From positions 1 through 64,000 of the forward strand of contig MU400547.1 of NCBI GenBank assembly GCA_022578965.1: 64,000 nucleotides of DNA. Direction: 5' to 3'. How positions within the stretch are numbered: the stretch's first letter is position 1; each line of letters opens with the position of its first letter. Shown here one piece after another: positions 41,700 through 53,119 of this stretch. Source of the stretch: Xylaria sp. FL1777. Lineage: Eukaryota > Ascomycota > Sordariomycetes > Xylariales > Xylariaceae. Below the pieces are notes generated by a model, which saw nothing but the letters and a program-made list of their open reading frames with translations, was not told the DNA's origin and ran no database searches. Made by a program: the position numbers and the translations under genes.

Positions 41700-44600
41700 T
41701 TTTTTATTTTTTGTTTTGCTATTTATTATGCTTAAAGCTTATACTTTTTAGCATAAAGTAATAGCTTACTAGTACTTTTAAAAAGAAATAATGCTATTTT
41801 TAGCTAATTTATAGTACTAATAACTTCTTTAAAAATAAGAAATATAATAATTAAAAACATATATGTATAATAAAAACAATCTTTATTAATGTTTAAGCAT
41901 ATATATATATTTGCTATATTTTATAGTTAAATAAAAAATGCAAGCAAATTAAAAAACCTAATATAAATTAAAAGTATAAAAACAAATAGTGCTATATACT
42001 TAAGTAAAAAATATAAAATATAAATATTAAAGTTAATATTACTTGCTATATATAGTTTAATATTTTTAATTGCTAATTTAAATTATTACTTTTTAATAAT
42101 TATAAAATCCTTTAAATATAAATACTAAAAGCATTTATATAAAATGCAAAAAATTAAAATTTATTAAATAAATAAAATAATAAAGTTAAATATAAATAAA
42201 AGGTTTAATAAAGCAAATATAATAAAAGAAAAGCTAAAATATATAGCTTTAAACTAGCATATTTTTTTTTTATAAACTTATTATATTATTTTTAATTTAT
42301 TGATTAATTATTTTATTGCTAAAATAAACTATTAATTGCTAAATGCCTTTATAATAATTATTTTTTATATGTTTACGTTAATATTAATTAAAAAATAAGC
42401 AAGTAAAGTAGTTTTAATTAGTTAAATAGTTGCTTTTTAATCTTTTTTTAATATATTTATAACTTATTTTTTTTAAACAACTATTATAACTAATAGCAAA
42501 ATAAATAACTTAAGCTTTGCTAAATATAAACAAAAAGCTTGTTTTTTTTTTTAATTTGTTCTTTTTTATATAGTTTTAAAGCTTCGATTTTTCCTGCAAT
42601 TTTTTACCTTAGTGCTTAAGTCTTTAGATTATTTAGTTTATACTTTTATTATAAATTTTTTAGCTTTAAATAGCATAATTAATTCTTGTTTAACTAAGCA
42701 TACAAAAAAAAATTTTTACGTTATTAATAAAATTCTAAACAATTAAAAAGCATTGTAGCAATTTATTAACATTTAGAAAATTAATATTATTTAATTAACA
42801 AATAGTTTTACTTATAATATTTAAAAAGTTAAGTTTACTAACAAATAGCAAAATATATGTGCTTTTTTTTTTTTTAGATTTTGTTTTTTTTATTTAGCTA
42901 ACTTTTTTTTTTTTTATATAACTAAGCATTAAACTATTTAAAGATTAAAATTCTTAGTAATAACGCTAATAATAAATATGTTTAATAAAAAGTTAATTAT
43001 AATTTTTTTTTTAAATATTATATAAATTAATATATTTAAGCTAGCTTTATTTAAATAAAAAAGCAGCAGTATTTAAAAGCTTGCTTACTATATATAAAAG
43101 CAATTAAAAGCAGTTCTTAAAGCAAATATATATACTAAATTTTTTATAATTTCTATTAGCTTATAGCTATATTTATATAGTTGTTTAAAATTTAAAATGC
43201 TATATTTTATAAGCATTACAAGCAAATGTTAATAATAGCTAAAAGCAAAAAATATATAAAACTTTACCTTTTTTTTTTTTATTGCACTATTTTAAAATAA
43301 AAGTTTAGTATATATGTTAATTATACGTTTATTATTTAGTTATATAACTGTTTATTTTATAAATCTTAAAGTAATATAGCTAAATATTTTAAAGCTAATA
43401 TAATAACTATAGTAATTAAAAAAGATTTTATGCTTAAAAACTTTAAAAAACAAATAACTTTGTTTAGAAATTCTTTTATTTGTTTAACTAAAAAAAAAAC
43501 TAAATTAAAACGCAAATTAAATCGTTTTTTTTAAGCTAATTTTATTGCTTAGCTTATTATATGTTATATTAATAAGCAATAATTCAGTATTGCTTAAAAG
43601 ATTAATATAACGCTTTAATGTTTTAAGAAATAATTAAAGAAATAAATTAAATAAATTACATAAAATAAAATAAAATAAAAAAATTAAACGATTTGTTTAT
43701 ATAGTAATGCTTTTTTTAATATAATTTGCAATTATTTTTTTTATTGCATAGTTTGCAAACTTTTTTTTAAGCGTAATAAATAAAAAAAAAACAATTATTA
43801 TATAAAAAGTTAAGTTTTAATACTTATAAAAGCAAATATATAAAACCTTTATAACAAAAAGCTTAAAATATACAAAATAAGAATTATTAATACTAAATTA
43901 TTAAATTTTTTTTTTGTTTTTTTTTTAGTTTTTATTTTTTTAGCTTTGTATAAATAAATATTTTTGCTTAGTTTTCTGTAGTAAAATCTTGCTTTAGTTA
44001 AGCTTGCTTTAAACTTTGCTTAAGCGTTTATTGTTTTATTAAGTGTTTATTATTACTTAATAGTAGCTTTAAATTATTGCTAATAATTTAAGCATATAAA
44101 ATATAAACTAGTAATTTTACAAAGTATAATAATAGTGTTTTTTGCTTTTTAGTAGTTTTAAGATTTCTATTAAGTATTAAATAGTTTAAACTAAAAGCAA
44201 AAAGTACTGTTTAGTTTTAAACAAAAATAACTAAGCAATTAAAAGTAAAAAAACTTATATATAAGCATTAATGCAGCAAAATAAACTTAAGTAATTAAAA
44301 CTAATAAGTAGTTCTTACTTTTGTTTTTTTTGTTTTTACGCATTTTTAAAAAAAAACAATAATAATTTATACTAGAATTAAGCTATTAAACTATTTAAAA
44401 AACGTTAAAATAAAATAAAAACTTATGTTTTTAATATAATAGTAAAAAAAGTGCTAACAAACAAGTTGCTATAAAACTAACAAATATAAAACTAATAAAA
44501 AAAAAGCTATAAAAAATACGCTTAGTTTTAAGCAAAATAAAATAGTTTTATATATTATAACTTAATTATATAAATTTATGCAATTAGTAAAAATAAAAAA

Positions 44601-45830
44601 CAAAACAATTAGTAAAAAAACAAAAAGTAAAAAAAAGAAAATTTATTGCTTTAGCTTTTGTTAGTTATTACTTTTTAAAGCACTTTATAATATAGTAGCT
44701 AAAAAAAATAAAGTAAGCTGTTATATTTTTTAGCGCTTAAAATGTTTAAAATACTAAAAGCTATACTGCAGCTTTTTAAACTTAAAAAGCTTATATAACT
44801 TATTACATTTTTTTTGCTTTTTGTAGCTTAACTACTATAGCTTTAATTATTAAAGGCTTTATTGTTTTAGTTAGCTTTTTAGTAAATAGCTGCTATGCTA
44901 GTAGTTTATACATTAAAATTAAAATTTTTAGCTTTTAATACCTTTAGTTATTTTATATAAATTGCTTTAATTTTTCGGCAAAAAATAACTTTTTTAATTC
45001 TTTTCCTAATAATTTTACTAGTTAGTATTATTTATAATTAACTTTTTTTTTAACTTAATAAAAGCTAATTTATTAGTATAGCAGTTTTTTATTATTAAAC
45101 TTGTTTATTAAAAGCATAATATTATAAAAAAAAACAAGCGAGCTTTTTTTAAGTAGTTACTTAATTTTATAAGCATTTTTTTAAGATTTAGTTTTTATAG
45201 CTAATTTTTTTTTCTTAGTTATAATTGCTTTAACCTTTATAATATTTTAGTTATAGCATTTTAGCTGCTTAACTTTAGCTTTAATAAAATCTTTATAAAA
45301 AGCACTATTTTGCTATTTAATTACTTTTTATGTTAATATTACATTTTTTACTAGTAAAATTAGCATTTTTTTATATATTAGCTTATATAAGCTATAGCTA
45401 TAATAGCATACAAAAATATAATTTACTTATATTACTAAGTTTAAATAATTTAGCTAATTTTTTTCGGTTTTATTTATTATTTATATAAAGCTTTTTTTTA
45501 TTAGTTTATAGCTTTTTTTAATAAGGCCTTAAGCTTAAAAATAATAAATAAAGCTATAGTTTATTTTATATTTTAAAGTATTTATTGCGTTTTTTACTTT
45601 TTTTTTGAACTTAAAGCTATTATTATACTTAATTTTAATAAGAACTCTATATTAAAACATAATTTTTTTTTTAATAAACTTAAGTATTACTAAAAAATTT
45701 ACGTGTTTTAAAAGTTTAACTTTTAAATAAGTTATTATTTTCCTTTTTGCTTTTATAATAGCTTTAAATTTATTGTTTAATAACATAGTTTATATATTTA
45801 TAACTTATAAAACTAAAAAGTTTAAAAAAT
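41700..45830. other. AT-rich DNA without recognisable genes
   Basis: A-rich and T-rich segments alternate. The part from 44640 is T-rich and leads into the minus-strand frame at 45840-46330. Nothing identifiable was found. Confidence 0.4.
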
Positions 45831-45839
45831 AATTAAAAC

Positions 45840-46330
45840 AGTATTTTTTAGTTCTTTTGTTATTTATAGATTTTTAGCAATTAGAGCAACTAGCAATTAT
45901 AATATAAACGTTTTAATAAAGGCCTTTTTAGTAGTATTTTTAAGTTATTTATTAAGTTATAAATATTTAGTTTTTATATATTATTTTTTAAAAAAAATAA
46001 AAAACTATAGATTTTTTTTTAGTATTAATAACTTTATTAAATAAAAACTATATTCTTTAAATAACTATAAATAATAGCAAAATTAAAGTTAGCAAAAGCT
46101 AAAGTTTTATAAATAGCAATAAAATCTTTAAACTTTATAACGTTTATAAATATACTTTTTTTTTTTGCATAATTAATAAGTTTAATAACTTTACTTTTAT
46201 ATTTTTTTAAAACTAATAAATTATATTGCACTAATTTATTAAGTATATAGATTTTTTTCTTATATTGCTTTTGTTTTTTTTTAAATATATTTACATTTTT
46301 TTTAGCATACTAATTTAACTTAAACTTATT
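45840..46330 (-). pseudogene. Unidentified degenerate minus-strand frame
   Basis: The frame includes a 64-codon stop-free stretch (46037-46231) that begins only with GTG. It extends upstream without stops to about 46320 (KQKQYKKKIYILNKL) and downstream with stops to about 45840. The central text includes VIKLINYAKKKSIFI and IIYSYLKNIVFI. Near 45890 it contains a C-x-x-C (ASCSNC). The K/N richness fits an acidic coiled-coil ancestor. It could be part of a transposon protein, but I could not place it in a family. Confidence 0.38.
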
Positions 46331-47164
46331 TAGTTTTAGCTATAAAATTAGCTTAATAATATCTTGCTAAGCTTAATAATATAACATTAAATATTTTTAG
46401 AATTAATTTTAGCATATAAAATAAAAAAAGTAATGTTTTAAAGCTGTTTAATCATAATGATTTTCTTATATGTAAGCTTAAATAAATTTTAAAATATGCT
46501 AACTATTAGCTTACTTTTTGTATTAAGTTTGTTTATAACTTTTAGTTTACTTAAATATATAATATCTAGATATAAAAATATAACTTTGCTATAAAAAAGT
46601 AATAAAGTTAGTTTTAAAAGCTTAAGTACGTTGTTTTGCACTAAATAGCTTTAAATTAAATATTATAGCAAAAAAAAAAGTATAGTTATAAATAACAATA
46701 AACTAAAATCTACTTAAAAAAACTAAAATTATAATATAGCATAAAAGTTAATATAGCTTAAATCTTTTTAAAACCTAGTTACTAAATTTTCTGCTTAGTT
46801 ATTAATTAGCGTTTATAAAAAAAAGTTTTTTATTTTTTATATAAGTTTAAATATTTTCAGTTATAAATTAAAAACCTTTATATATTTGCGTTTTAATAAA
46901 GCAAAACTTATTAAACTTATTATATAATAGTTTTGTTTTTTTATTAAGATTTGCATTTAGTTCTAAAATTATATACTAAGTATAGTTATATAAAAAGCGC
47001 TAAAGAAAGTTTGCTATAGCTTAGGTCTAAAAATAAAAAGTTAAATATTAGTTTTTATTAAAGTAAAAAAAAAAAAAGCAAAACTATAAAAAAGTTAAAG
47101 CTTTTAAATATTAATATATAGATTTTAGTTTTTAAGTAGTATAATAAGCTAAAGCTATTATAAC

Positions 47165-47680
47165 TTGCTAAAATAGTGCAATGCTTACAAAAAGTATAGT
47201 TTTATTAAGTTATAAACACTAGTATTATTTTATGCTATTATTTTTAATATATAGTTAAATTGCGCAAAATAAAAAAAATAAAGATTTAAACTATAAAAAG
47301 GTATAATACTTACAGAAAATATAGCTTTATTAAGTTATAAACACTAGAATTGTTTTATACTACTGTTTTTAAAAAAAAAATAAAAATCTAGTCTATAAAA
47401 AAGCGTAATAACTATAATAAGTATAGCTTTATTAAGTTATAAACACTAAAATTATTTTACGCTACTGTTTTTAAAAAAGAAATAAAGATCTAAACTATAA
47501 AAAGGCATAGTACTTATAATAAGTATAGCTTTATTAAGTTGCAAATACTAAGATTATTTTATGCTACCATTTTTAAAAAAGAAATAAAGATCTAGTTTAT
47601 AAAAAAGTATAGTGCTTATAATAAGTAGCCTTATTAAATCACAAACTTTAAGATTATTATGCAGTATACTTTTTGTTTAG
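47165..47680 (+). repeat. Minisatellite with units of about 102 bp
   Basis: Five units start with TATAG(C/T)TTTATTAAGTTATAA or its variants at about 47195, 47320, 47422, 47524 and 47626. The spacing is 125 bp once and then exactly 102 bp three times. Each unit also carries a TTATTTTATGCTACTGTTTT-like segment and AATAAAGATCTA(A/G). The units differ by scattered transitions, and the last is truncated. Confidence 0.88.
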
Positions 47681-48979
47681 TATATTATTAAATAACGCAG
47701 GTTAAAAAAAATAAAGATTTAATTTAGTTAAGTTAAAAATAAACTTAATAAGCTTTATTAATAAAAAGTATATGCTAATAAGTTTAAAGTTTATATATTT
47801 AAAAAAAAACTTAACTTTTAATTATAATAAGTATTACTTTAGTATTACTAAAAAAAAGTACGCAAATATAACTTATTTATTTTAATATTTATATTTATAT
47901 ACTTGCTTTTTATTTTAGTAATTATAAATAATTATAAGACTTATAAACTTACTTATATACTTAGCATACTATAATTTTAGCTATAGTTTATAAACTTGTT
48001 ATACTTTTTATAAATTTTATCTTTTTTTTAAATGCTTACTTTTTTAGCTTTATTTAACTTAATTAACTTTTTATTATTACTAAGCTTATAAGTGTATATT
48101 TTACTTACTTTATATAAGTAGTACATTTTTTTTTTAATTATAAAGCTAACTGCTTTATTAAAATAAATTATTACTATAATTATTTTATTAATAGCTATAT
48201 TTTATACTGCATTATACTTATAACTTATAATTATAATGTTTAACAAAAACAAATTAAGTTTTTATAGTATTAAATGTAATAAAGCTTTTGCAAATAGTAA
48301 GCTTATTACCTTTTAAGTAAGTAACTTTAACAACAAATTTTTTTTTAAAATAAAGCGGTTTAAAAAGCTATTAAAAATTATGCTAGCATTCCTTAAAGCA
48401 AAAAGTAGCAATTTTAAATATATAACTTTTTATTACAAAAGCATACTAGTATAAAAGTTTAATATGCTTAATGCTATATATTATTTCCCGTTTTTATTTA
48501 ATACTGCTAAATATATTTAATATTAATACTTGTTTTTGCTATATAGCTACAAATGCTTAACAGAAATACTATTGCAGTAGTTTAAGCAAAAAGCAACAAC
48601 TTTTATAAAAATAGCTTATATAAATGCTACGTTTAAAGTTAAAAAAAAGTTTAAGTTTAAATGCAAAATAAAATAAAAAAAAAATGTAAAATAGTTACAA
48701 ATTATAAAAAACATGTTAAAATAAAAAAATATATTAGCAAATATTGTAATATTAAAAAAAAGCTAAATTAGCTTTAACTTTAAGTATTTATTACTTAATT
48801 TACTAGTAAACCTTTTAAAAGTAAAGCAAACTTTGCTTAACTTTATTAATACATACTTTTAAACTTTTAATTAACTAGCTTACTTATTTTAATAAAACAA
48901 AATGTATAGCGTTTTTAAAGCATAAAATATATACTATTTTACATATATTTAATCTTTATAGTTTAAAACTTTTATTTTC

Positions 48980-49290
48980 ACTAAAGTAAAGTAAAGTAGC
49001 TAAATAAGCTAACTAGCTAGTTAAAGTAAGTTTAAGCTAAGTTATATAGTAAAAAAAAAAGTATAAGTATTACGCTAAATTTTAAAGCATAAACTTAAAC
49101 ATTACAAACAACATAATGAAAATTAGCTATAGTTGCTTTATTTATATTATTAAATAGCTTTTTTATTAATCGTTTTATTTCTTAATTTATATATAGCTTA
49201 ATTGCTTAAATACGTAAATTATAACTTATTTTCTTGCAATTAAAGTATTATAGTAAATCTTACGCAATCATACTGCTTCATTTTACTACA
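48980..49290 (+). mobile_element. MITE-like repeat, copy B (least mutated)
   Basis: This is the best-preserved copy of the roughly 306-bp repeat. Its left end (CTAAAGTAAAGTAAAGTAG) and the reverse complement of its right end (AGTAAAATGAAGCAG) match at 12 of 15 positions, all mismatches being transitions. TA lies at both outer edges, as expected for a TA target duplication, but TA is common here. There is no coding capacity, consistent with a MITE. Against copy A it keeps TGA, TCG and TCT that became TAA, TTG and TTT, and also several CA sites. Confidence 0.75.
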
Positions 49291-49376
49291 AACATTAAGT
49301 GTTTAAAATAAAATAATATGGTTTGCTTTTTTTATTATATATTGCAGCTCTTATAAACTATAAATATACTTAACTA

Positions 49377-49392
49377 GCAGAAAACCTTCGGC
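49377..49392 (-). repeat. 16-bp inverted match, right copy
   Basis: GCAGAAAACCTTCGGC is the exact reverse complement of 3401-3416. It lies in a GC-richer pocket (about 49365-49440) just before gypsy reverse transcriptase text resumes. Confidence 0.6.
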
Positions 49393-49435
49393 CTTTTTTG
49401 CATACCCGCCTTAAAACTTATAGAGGTTGTAGCGT
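49393..49435. other. Short GC-richer junction segment
   Basis: This segment contains ATACCCGCC and AGAGG, that is CC and GG pairs almost absent nearby. It separates the inverted 16-mer from the gypsy RT text. It may be the end of the inserted DNA or a spared piece of the gypsy element. Confidence 0.4.
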
Positions 49436-49441
49436 ATACTT

Positions 49442-49860
49442 AAATTTTAATTATTAAATATAATTATTATTATAAATAAATACTTTTTTATTTTGCTAAT
49501 AATTATAAAAAAAAATATTAGTTAAGCAAAATAGTTTATAATAATTAATATTTTAAATAAATATTATACTATTAAAATAACTAAAAGAAAAAAATAAAAA
49601 ACTATTATATAAACAGTATATAAACTATATAAATATATAGTTATATTATAAAAACTATAAAATATATTAGCTAGCTTTTAATATATAATAATAATAATTT
49701 TATAAAAGTTTTTAAATAAGTTTGTATTTATTTATTTAAATAATATCTTAATTTATTTTAAAATACTAAAAAAATATAAAAAATATATAACTTAAGTATT
49801 AAAAATATTTAAACAAGCAAAATTATAACTTAACATAAAAAAGTATATATAGTATATATA
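49442..49860 (+). pseudogene. Degenerate gypsy reverse transcriptase palm
   Basis: The text IIIINKYFFILLI corresponds to the N-R-Y-P-x-P-L-I segment of gypsy RT. It is followed by FIIINILNKYYTIKI (motif A, the catalytic D now N) and TVYKLYKYIVIL, where the family has the F-R-T-x-Y-G-x-Y-E-Y segment. The catalytic Y-x-D-D reads YLNNILIYFK at 49733-49762. Every D is replaced by N through GA>AA. Order and spacing are as in the family. Confidence 0.82.
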
Positions 49861-50221
49861 AAAAATCAACTTTTTAAAATTTATAATTATATTAAAACAA
49901 ATATAAATTTAATAGTTAAAAATTAATATAATATAAAACTAGAAAATATTTAATTTAGCTACTATTATAAATATATAATAAACATTAAAATTTTTAAAAT
50001 ATATTTAATTGTTAATTTAAAACTTTAAAAAAATAGCATTTTATTTTATAAAGTATATAAAAAAAAAATACAAAAAAAAATCTTTTTTAATTTTAAAAGA
50101 AGCTTAAAAAGCTTTTAAAAAACTAAAACTAAGAATTATTTTTAATTTTATAGTTAAACTACTTAATTTATAAAAAAAAAAAAAGCTAAAAATAAATGCT
50201 TTAAATAGTATAATTGCAGAA

Positions 50222-50560
50222 GTTTTAAAACAATTAAAAAACAATAAAAAATAGCATTTAATAGCTTATTACTTTAAAGTATTATAAAATGTAGCATTAT
50301 AATACTTTATATATAATAAAAAACTGCTTGCAATTATTATAGCACTTAAAAAATAAAAACTGTTTTTTATAAAAACTATAAAACTAATTAAAATTTATTT
50401 AAATTATTAAAACTTAATAAAATTTATAATTATGTAAAAGATTATTAAACAACATAAAAATTAAATAGTTTTTTTTTTTAAATTTAACTTTAAAATATGT
50501 TATATTAAAAGAAAAAAAAACATTTAAGCAAACATACTTAGCTAATAAAATTAAAAAAGA
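50222..50560 (+). pseudogene. Degenerate gypsy RNase H and tether
   Basis: The text begins VLKQLKNNKK, a stop, then HLIAYYFKVL, matching the RNase H W-H-P-I-A-Y-Y-S-K segment. YNKKLLAIIIALKK follows, matching Y-D-K-E-L-L-A-I. Downstream are the IYLNY-stop-NL segment (family T-D-H-x-N-L) and a FFFKFNFKICYIKRKKN stretch, matching the tether before the A-D-A-L-S-R motif. RNase H would remove RNA from the RNA-DNA hybrid in reverse transcription. Confidence 0.85.
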
Positions 50561-51002
50561 TTTAAGGTTTTAAAAAAAAACATTTAAGTATTATATTTTT
50601 AAAAAAATAAAAGCTTAAAAGTTAAAGTTATACTTAAAAATCTTATAAATATATAGCTATAATAAGCTTATAACTTAAAAAAGTTAACATAGCTATAAAA
50701 ACATAAAAAATTAAAAAATAACAAGCTAATATATAAATATAAAGTTTATTTATTAAAATTTTTATAAAACAAGTTTATTAAAAAATTTTATAGATATTTA
50801 TTATATAAACACTAAAAAACAACAAAAATAATTAAACAACTATAAAAAAAATATAATTTTTTAAAACTATAAAATATAATTAAATTTATTATAAAAAAAT
50901 ATAATATTTGCAATAAAGTTAAAATAGCTTAATATAAGCTTTATAAATTATTATAACTTATATAAATACTTAAATAAGCATAACATATTATTGCTTAAAA
51001 TT

Positions 51003-51400
51003 TTATTATAGCATTACTTTTATTAATTAATTTAGTTATAAAAATATAATATAATAAAATATAAGTTATTATTAATAAATTTATTAAGTATGCTTATTTT
51101 TTATTGTTTAAAGAAAATATAATAGTTAAACAACTTATATATGCTTTTATATATTAATATTTAAATAAGCATAAACTATTAAAAAAAATTGTTTTAAATT
51201 AAAATAAATTGTTTATTTTTAAATTTAAAACTAGTCTTTTTAAACTTATTAGTATTAAACTAAAGTTTTTAACTGCTTATTACTTATAAACTAATAAATA
51301 AACAAAAAAACTAAACTAAATATTAAAACAATATTTATAAAGTTATATTAATTATTAACAAAATAGTTAAATAAAACTATTATTAATAATATAAATTTTA
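51003..51400 (+). pseudogene. Degenerate gypsy integrase core
   Basis: In the third frame, LLLINLLSMLIFYCLKK corresponds to the family's V-I-V-D-R-L-S-K-x-A-H-F-I-P segment. IKINCLFLNLKLVF corresponds to the second catalytic region (D-R-G-x-x-F), with the aspartate codon now AAT at 51207-51209. ITYKLINKQKN corresponds to A-Y-H-P-Q-T-D-G-Q. It is decayed beyond function. Confidence 0.78.
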
Positions 51401-52852
51401 TATAATATATTAATAAATAAAAATATAAATATATTTTTATATAAAGCTATTTATAAATAGCAAGCAACTATTAAAAAACAAAAAAAAACATTAATAAAAA
51501 TACTTATTATTTTAATTATAGTACTTTAAGCAAAAACTATTATAACAAAAATTAAAACGCTACAAGCTAAACTGCAATTATGTTTTTAGTTTTATAATAA
51601 TAAATATTAATATATTATAACAAAAAACAAATTAAAGAATTAACCTTTAAAAAAAAAACAAGGTTTATTTGCTACAATAAAAATAAAATGTAAACATTAA
51701 TATTTTTTAAATTAAAACAAAACAACTAAGCAATAAATTAAAATTTAAAAAACTTAGCTTTTTTAAAATTAAAGAAGTTATTTTACTTACTAATTATAAA
51801 CTATTATTACTAAAAAACATATAAATTTACTTTATTTTTTATATTTTTTTATTAAAATTAGCATTTATTAAAATATTTATTAAAACATAACTAAAAATAA
51901 AAACAAATTAAAACATTTATAAAGTTAAAAATATATTAAATTTTTGTTAAAACAATAATAATATTAAGTATTTTATTAAAAAAAAAAATTATTTATATGT
52001 TAATAATACTTAAAAACTTAAAAAATACTTAAAAACTGTTAAAATAATTATAAACTAGTTTTATTATTAATATTTTAATTAGCTAAAACTAAAAAAAAAA
52101 AATTAACTTTAAACAAAATATTTAATATATTTTAATTAAACTTTAAAAAAAATAACTAATAATAGTTATGCTATTTTAACATGCTATTTTTGTTTTTTAG
52201 CTATATAACGCTTTTTTGCTTTAATTTATTTAAGCTTTTTTAAATTATTTAAACTATAAGCTATAACAATAGCTATTTTTTTTTGCTATAATTTTTTTTA
52301 TTGCTTAAAATAATAAATTTTTGCATTTATTTTTTTATGCTTTTTTATTAGCAAGTTTAATTTATTTTTTAGTTTTTTATGCTAAAAAATAAGCTGCTAT
52401 ATTTGCTTTAAAAACAAACTTTTAGCATTGCAATTTGCTTGTTTAGCTACAATATATTTAATATATTAATTAAAATCAGATTTTAATATTAAATATTTTA
52501 TGCTATAATAATTATAGCAAAAGCATAAAGCTATTTTAATTAATTTTAATTTAATAAAAAAAAGCAAAACAAAGTTTTATTAAGCTTTTTGTTTAAAACG
52601 CAATAAGCAAGGTTTTTTAAAAACTTTATTAAACATAATAAGCATAAAAAACAAAAAACAAGAAATAAAAACAAAAACTTACAAAAAAAAAAATATAGAA
52701 TTATTAAAACAATAATTATAAAAAAAAAAAATAATATTATAAAATAAACTAACTAAGCTAGTTAAAAAGCTAAGTATAAAAAAAGCATACGTAAAAAAAG
52801 TCCTATTTGTTAAAAAAATATATATTTAAACTATTATAAAAGTTTAATATAT

Positions 52853-52955
52853 AAACTTAATAAACTTAAGCGTTAAATTTATTAAGCTTTAAACTTAATA
52901 AACTTAAGCGTTAAATTTATTAAGCTTTAAACTTAAAACAATATAGCGTTAAGTT
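52853..52955 (+). repeat. 38-bp tandem repeat with near-palindromic core
   Basis: There are two full units (52853 and 52891) and a partial third. Each unit contains CTTAATAAAC and TTTATTAAG arms around TTAAGCGTTAAA, forming a near-perfect 31-base inverted repeat. It could form a hairpin or cruciform. No gene is nearby. Confidence 0.8.
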
Positions 52956-53119
52956 TATTAAAAAAAACAACGTTTATAAATTATTACTACTGTTTCTTTT
53001 ATTTATATAATTATGTACTTTTTATATTTAGTTACTTATTTAATTTTTAGCTTTTTAGCTATTAATTTTTTATAACTATTAAGCACTAATATATTTATTA
53101 CTTTTAATCCTTTAAAACT

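Larger units (their letters stand above)
49436..52150 (+). mobile_element. Ty3/gypsy retrotransposon remnant, 3' half
   Basis: This A-rich block carries, in order on the plus strand, reverse transcriptase, RNase H, a tether and integrase. That is the domain order of Ty3/gypsy (not copia). RT and RNase H share one frame, and integrase lies one base over, so at least one indel falls between about 50600 and 51000. It begins inside RT: gag, protease and the RT start are missing here but occur in the same orientation at 1-3400. The 3' LTR was not defined; the A-rich character fades near 52150. Confidence 0.82.
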
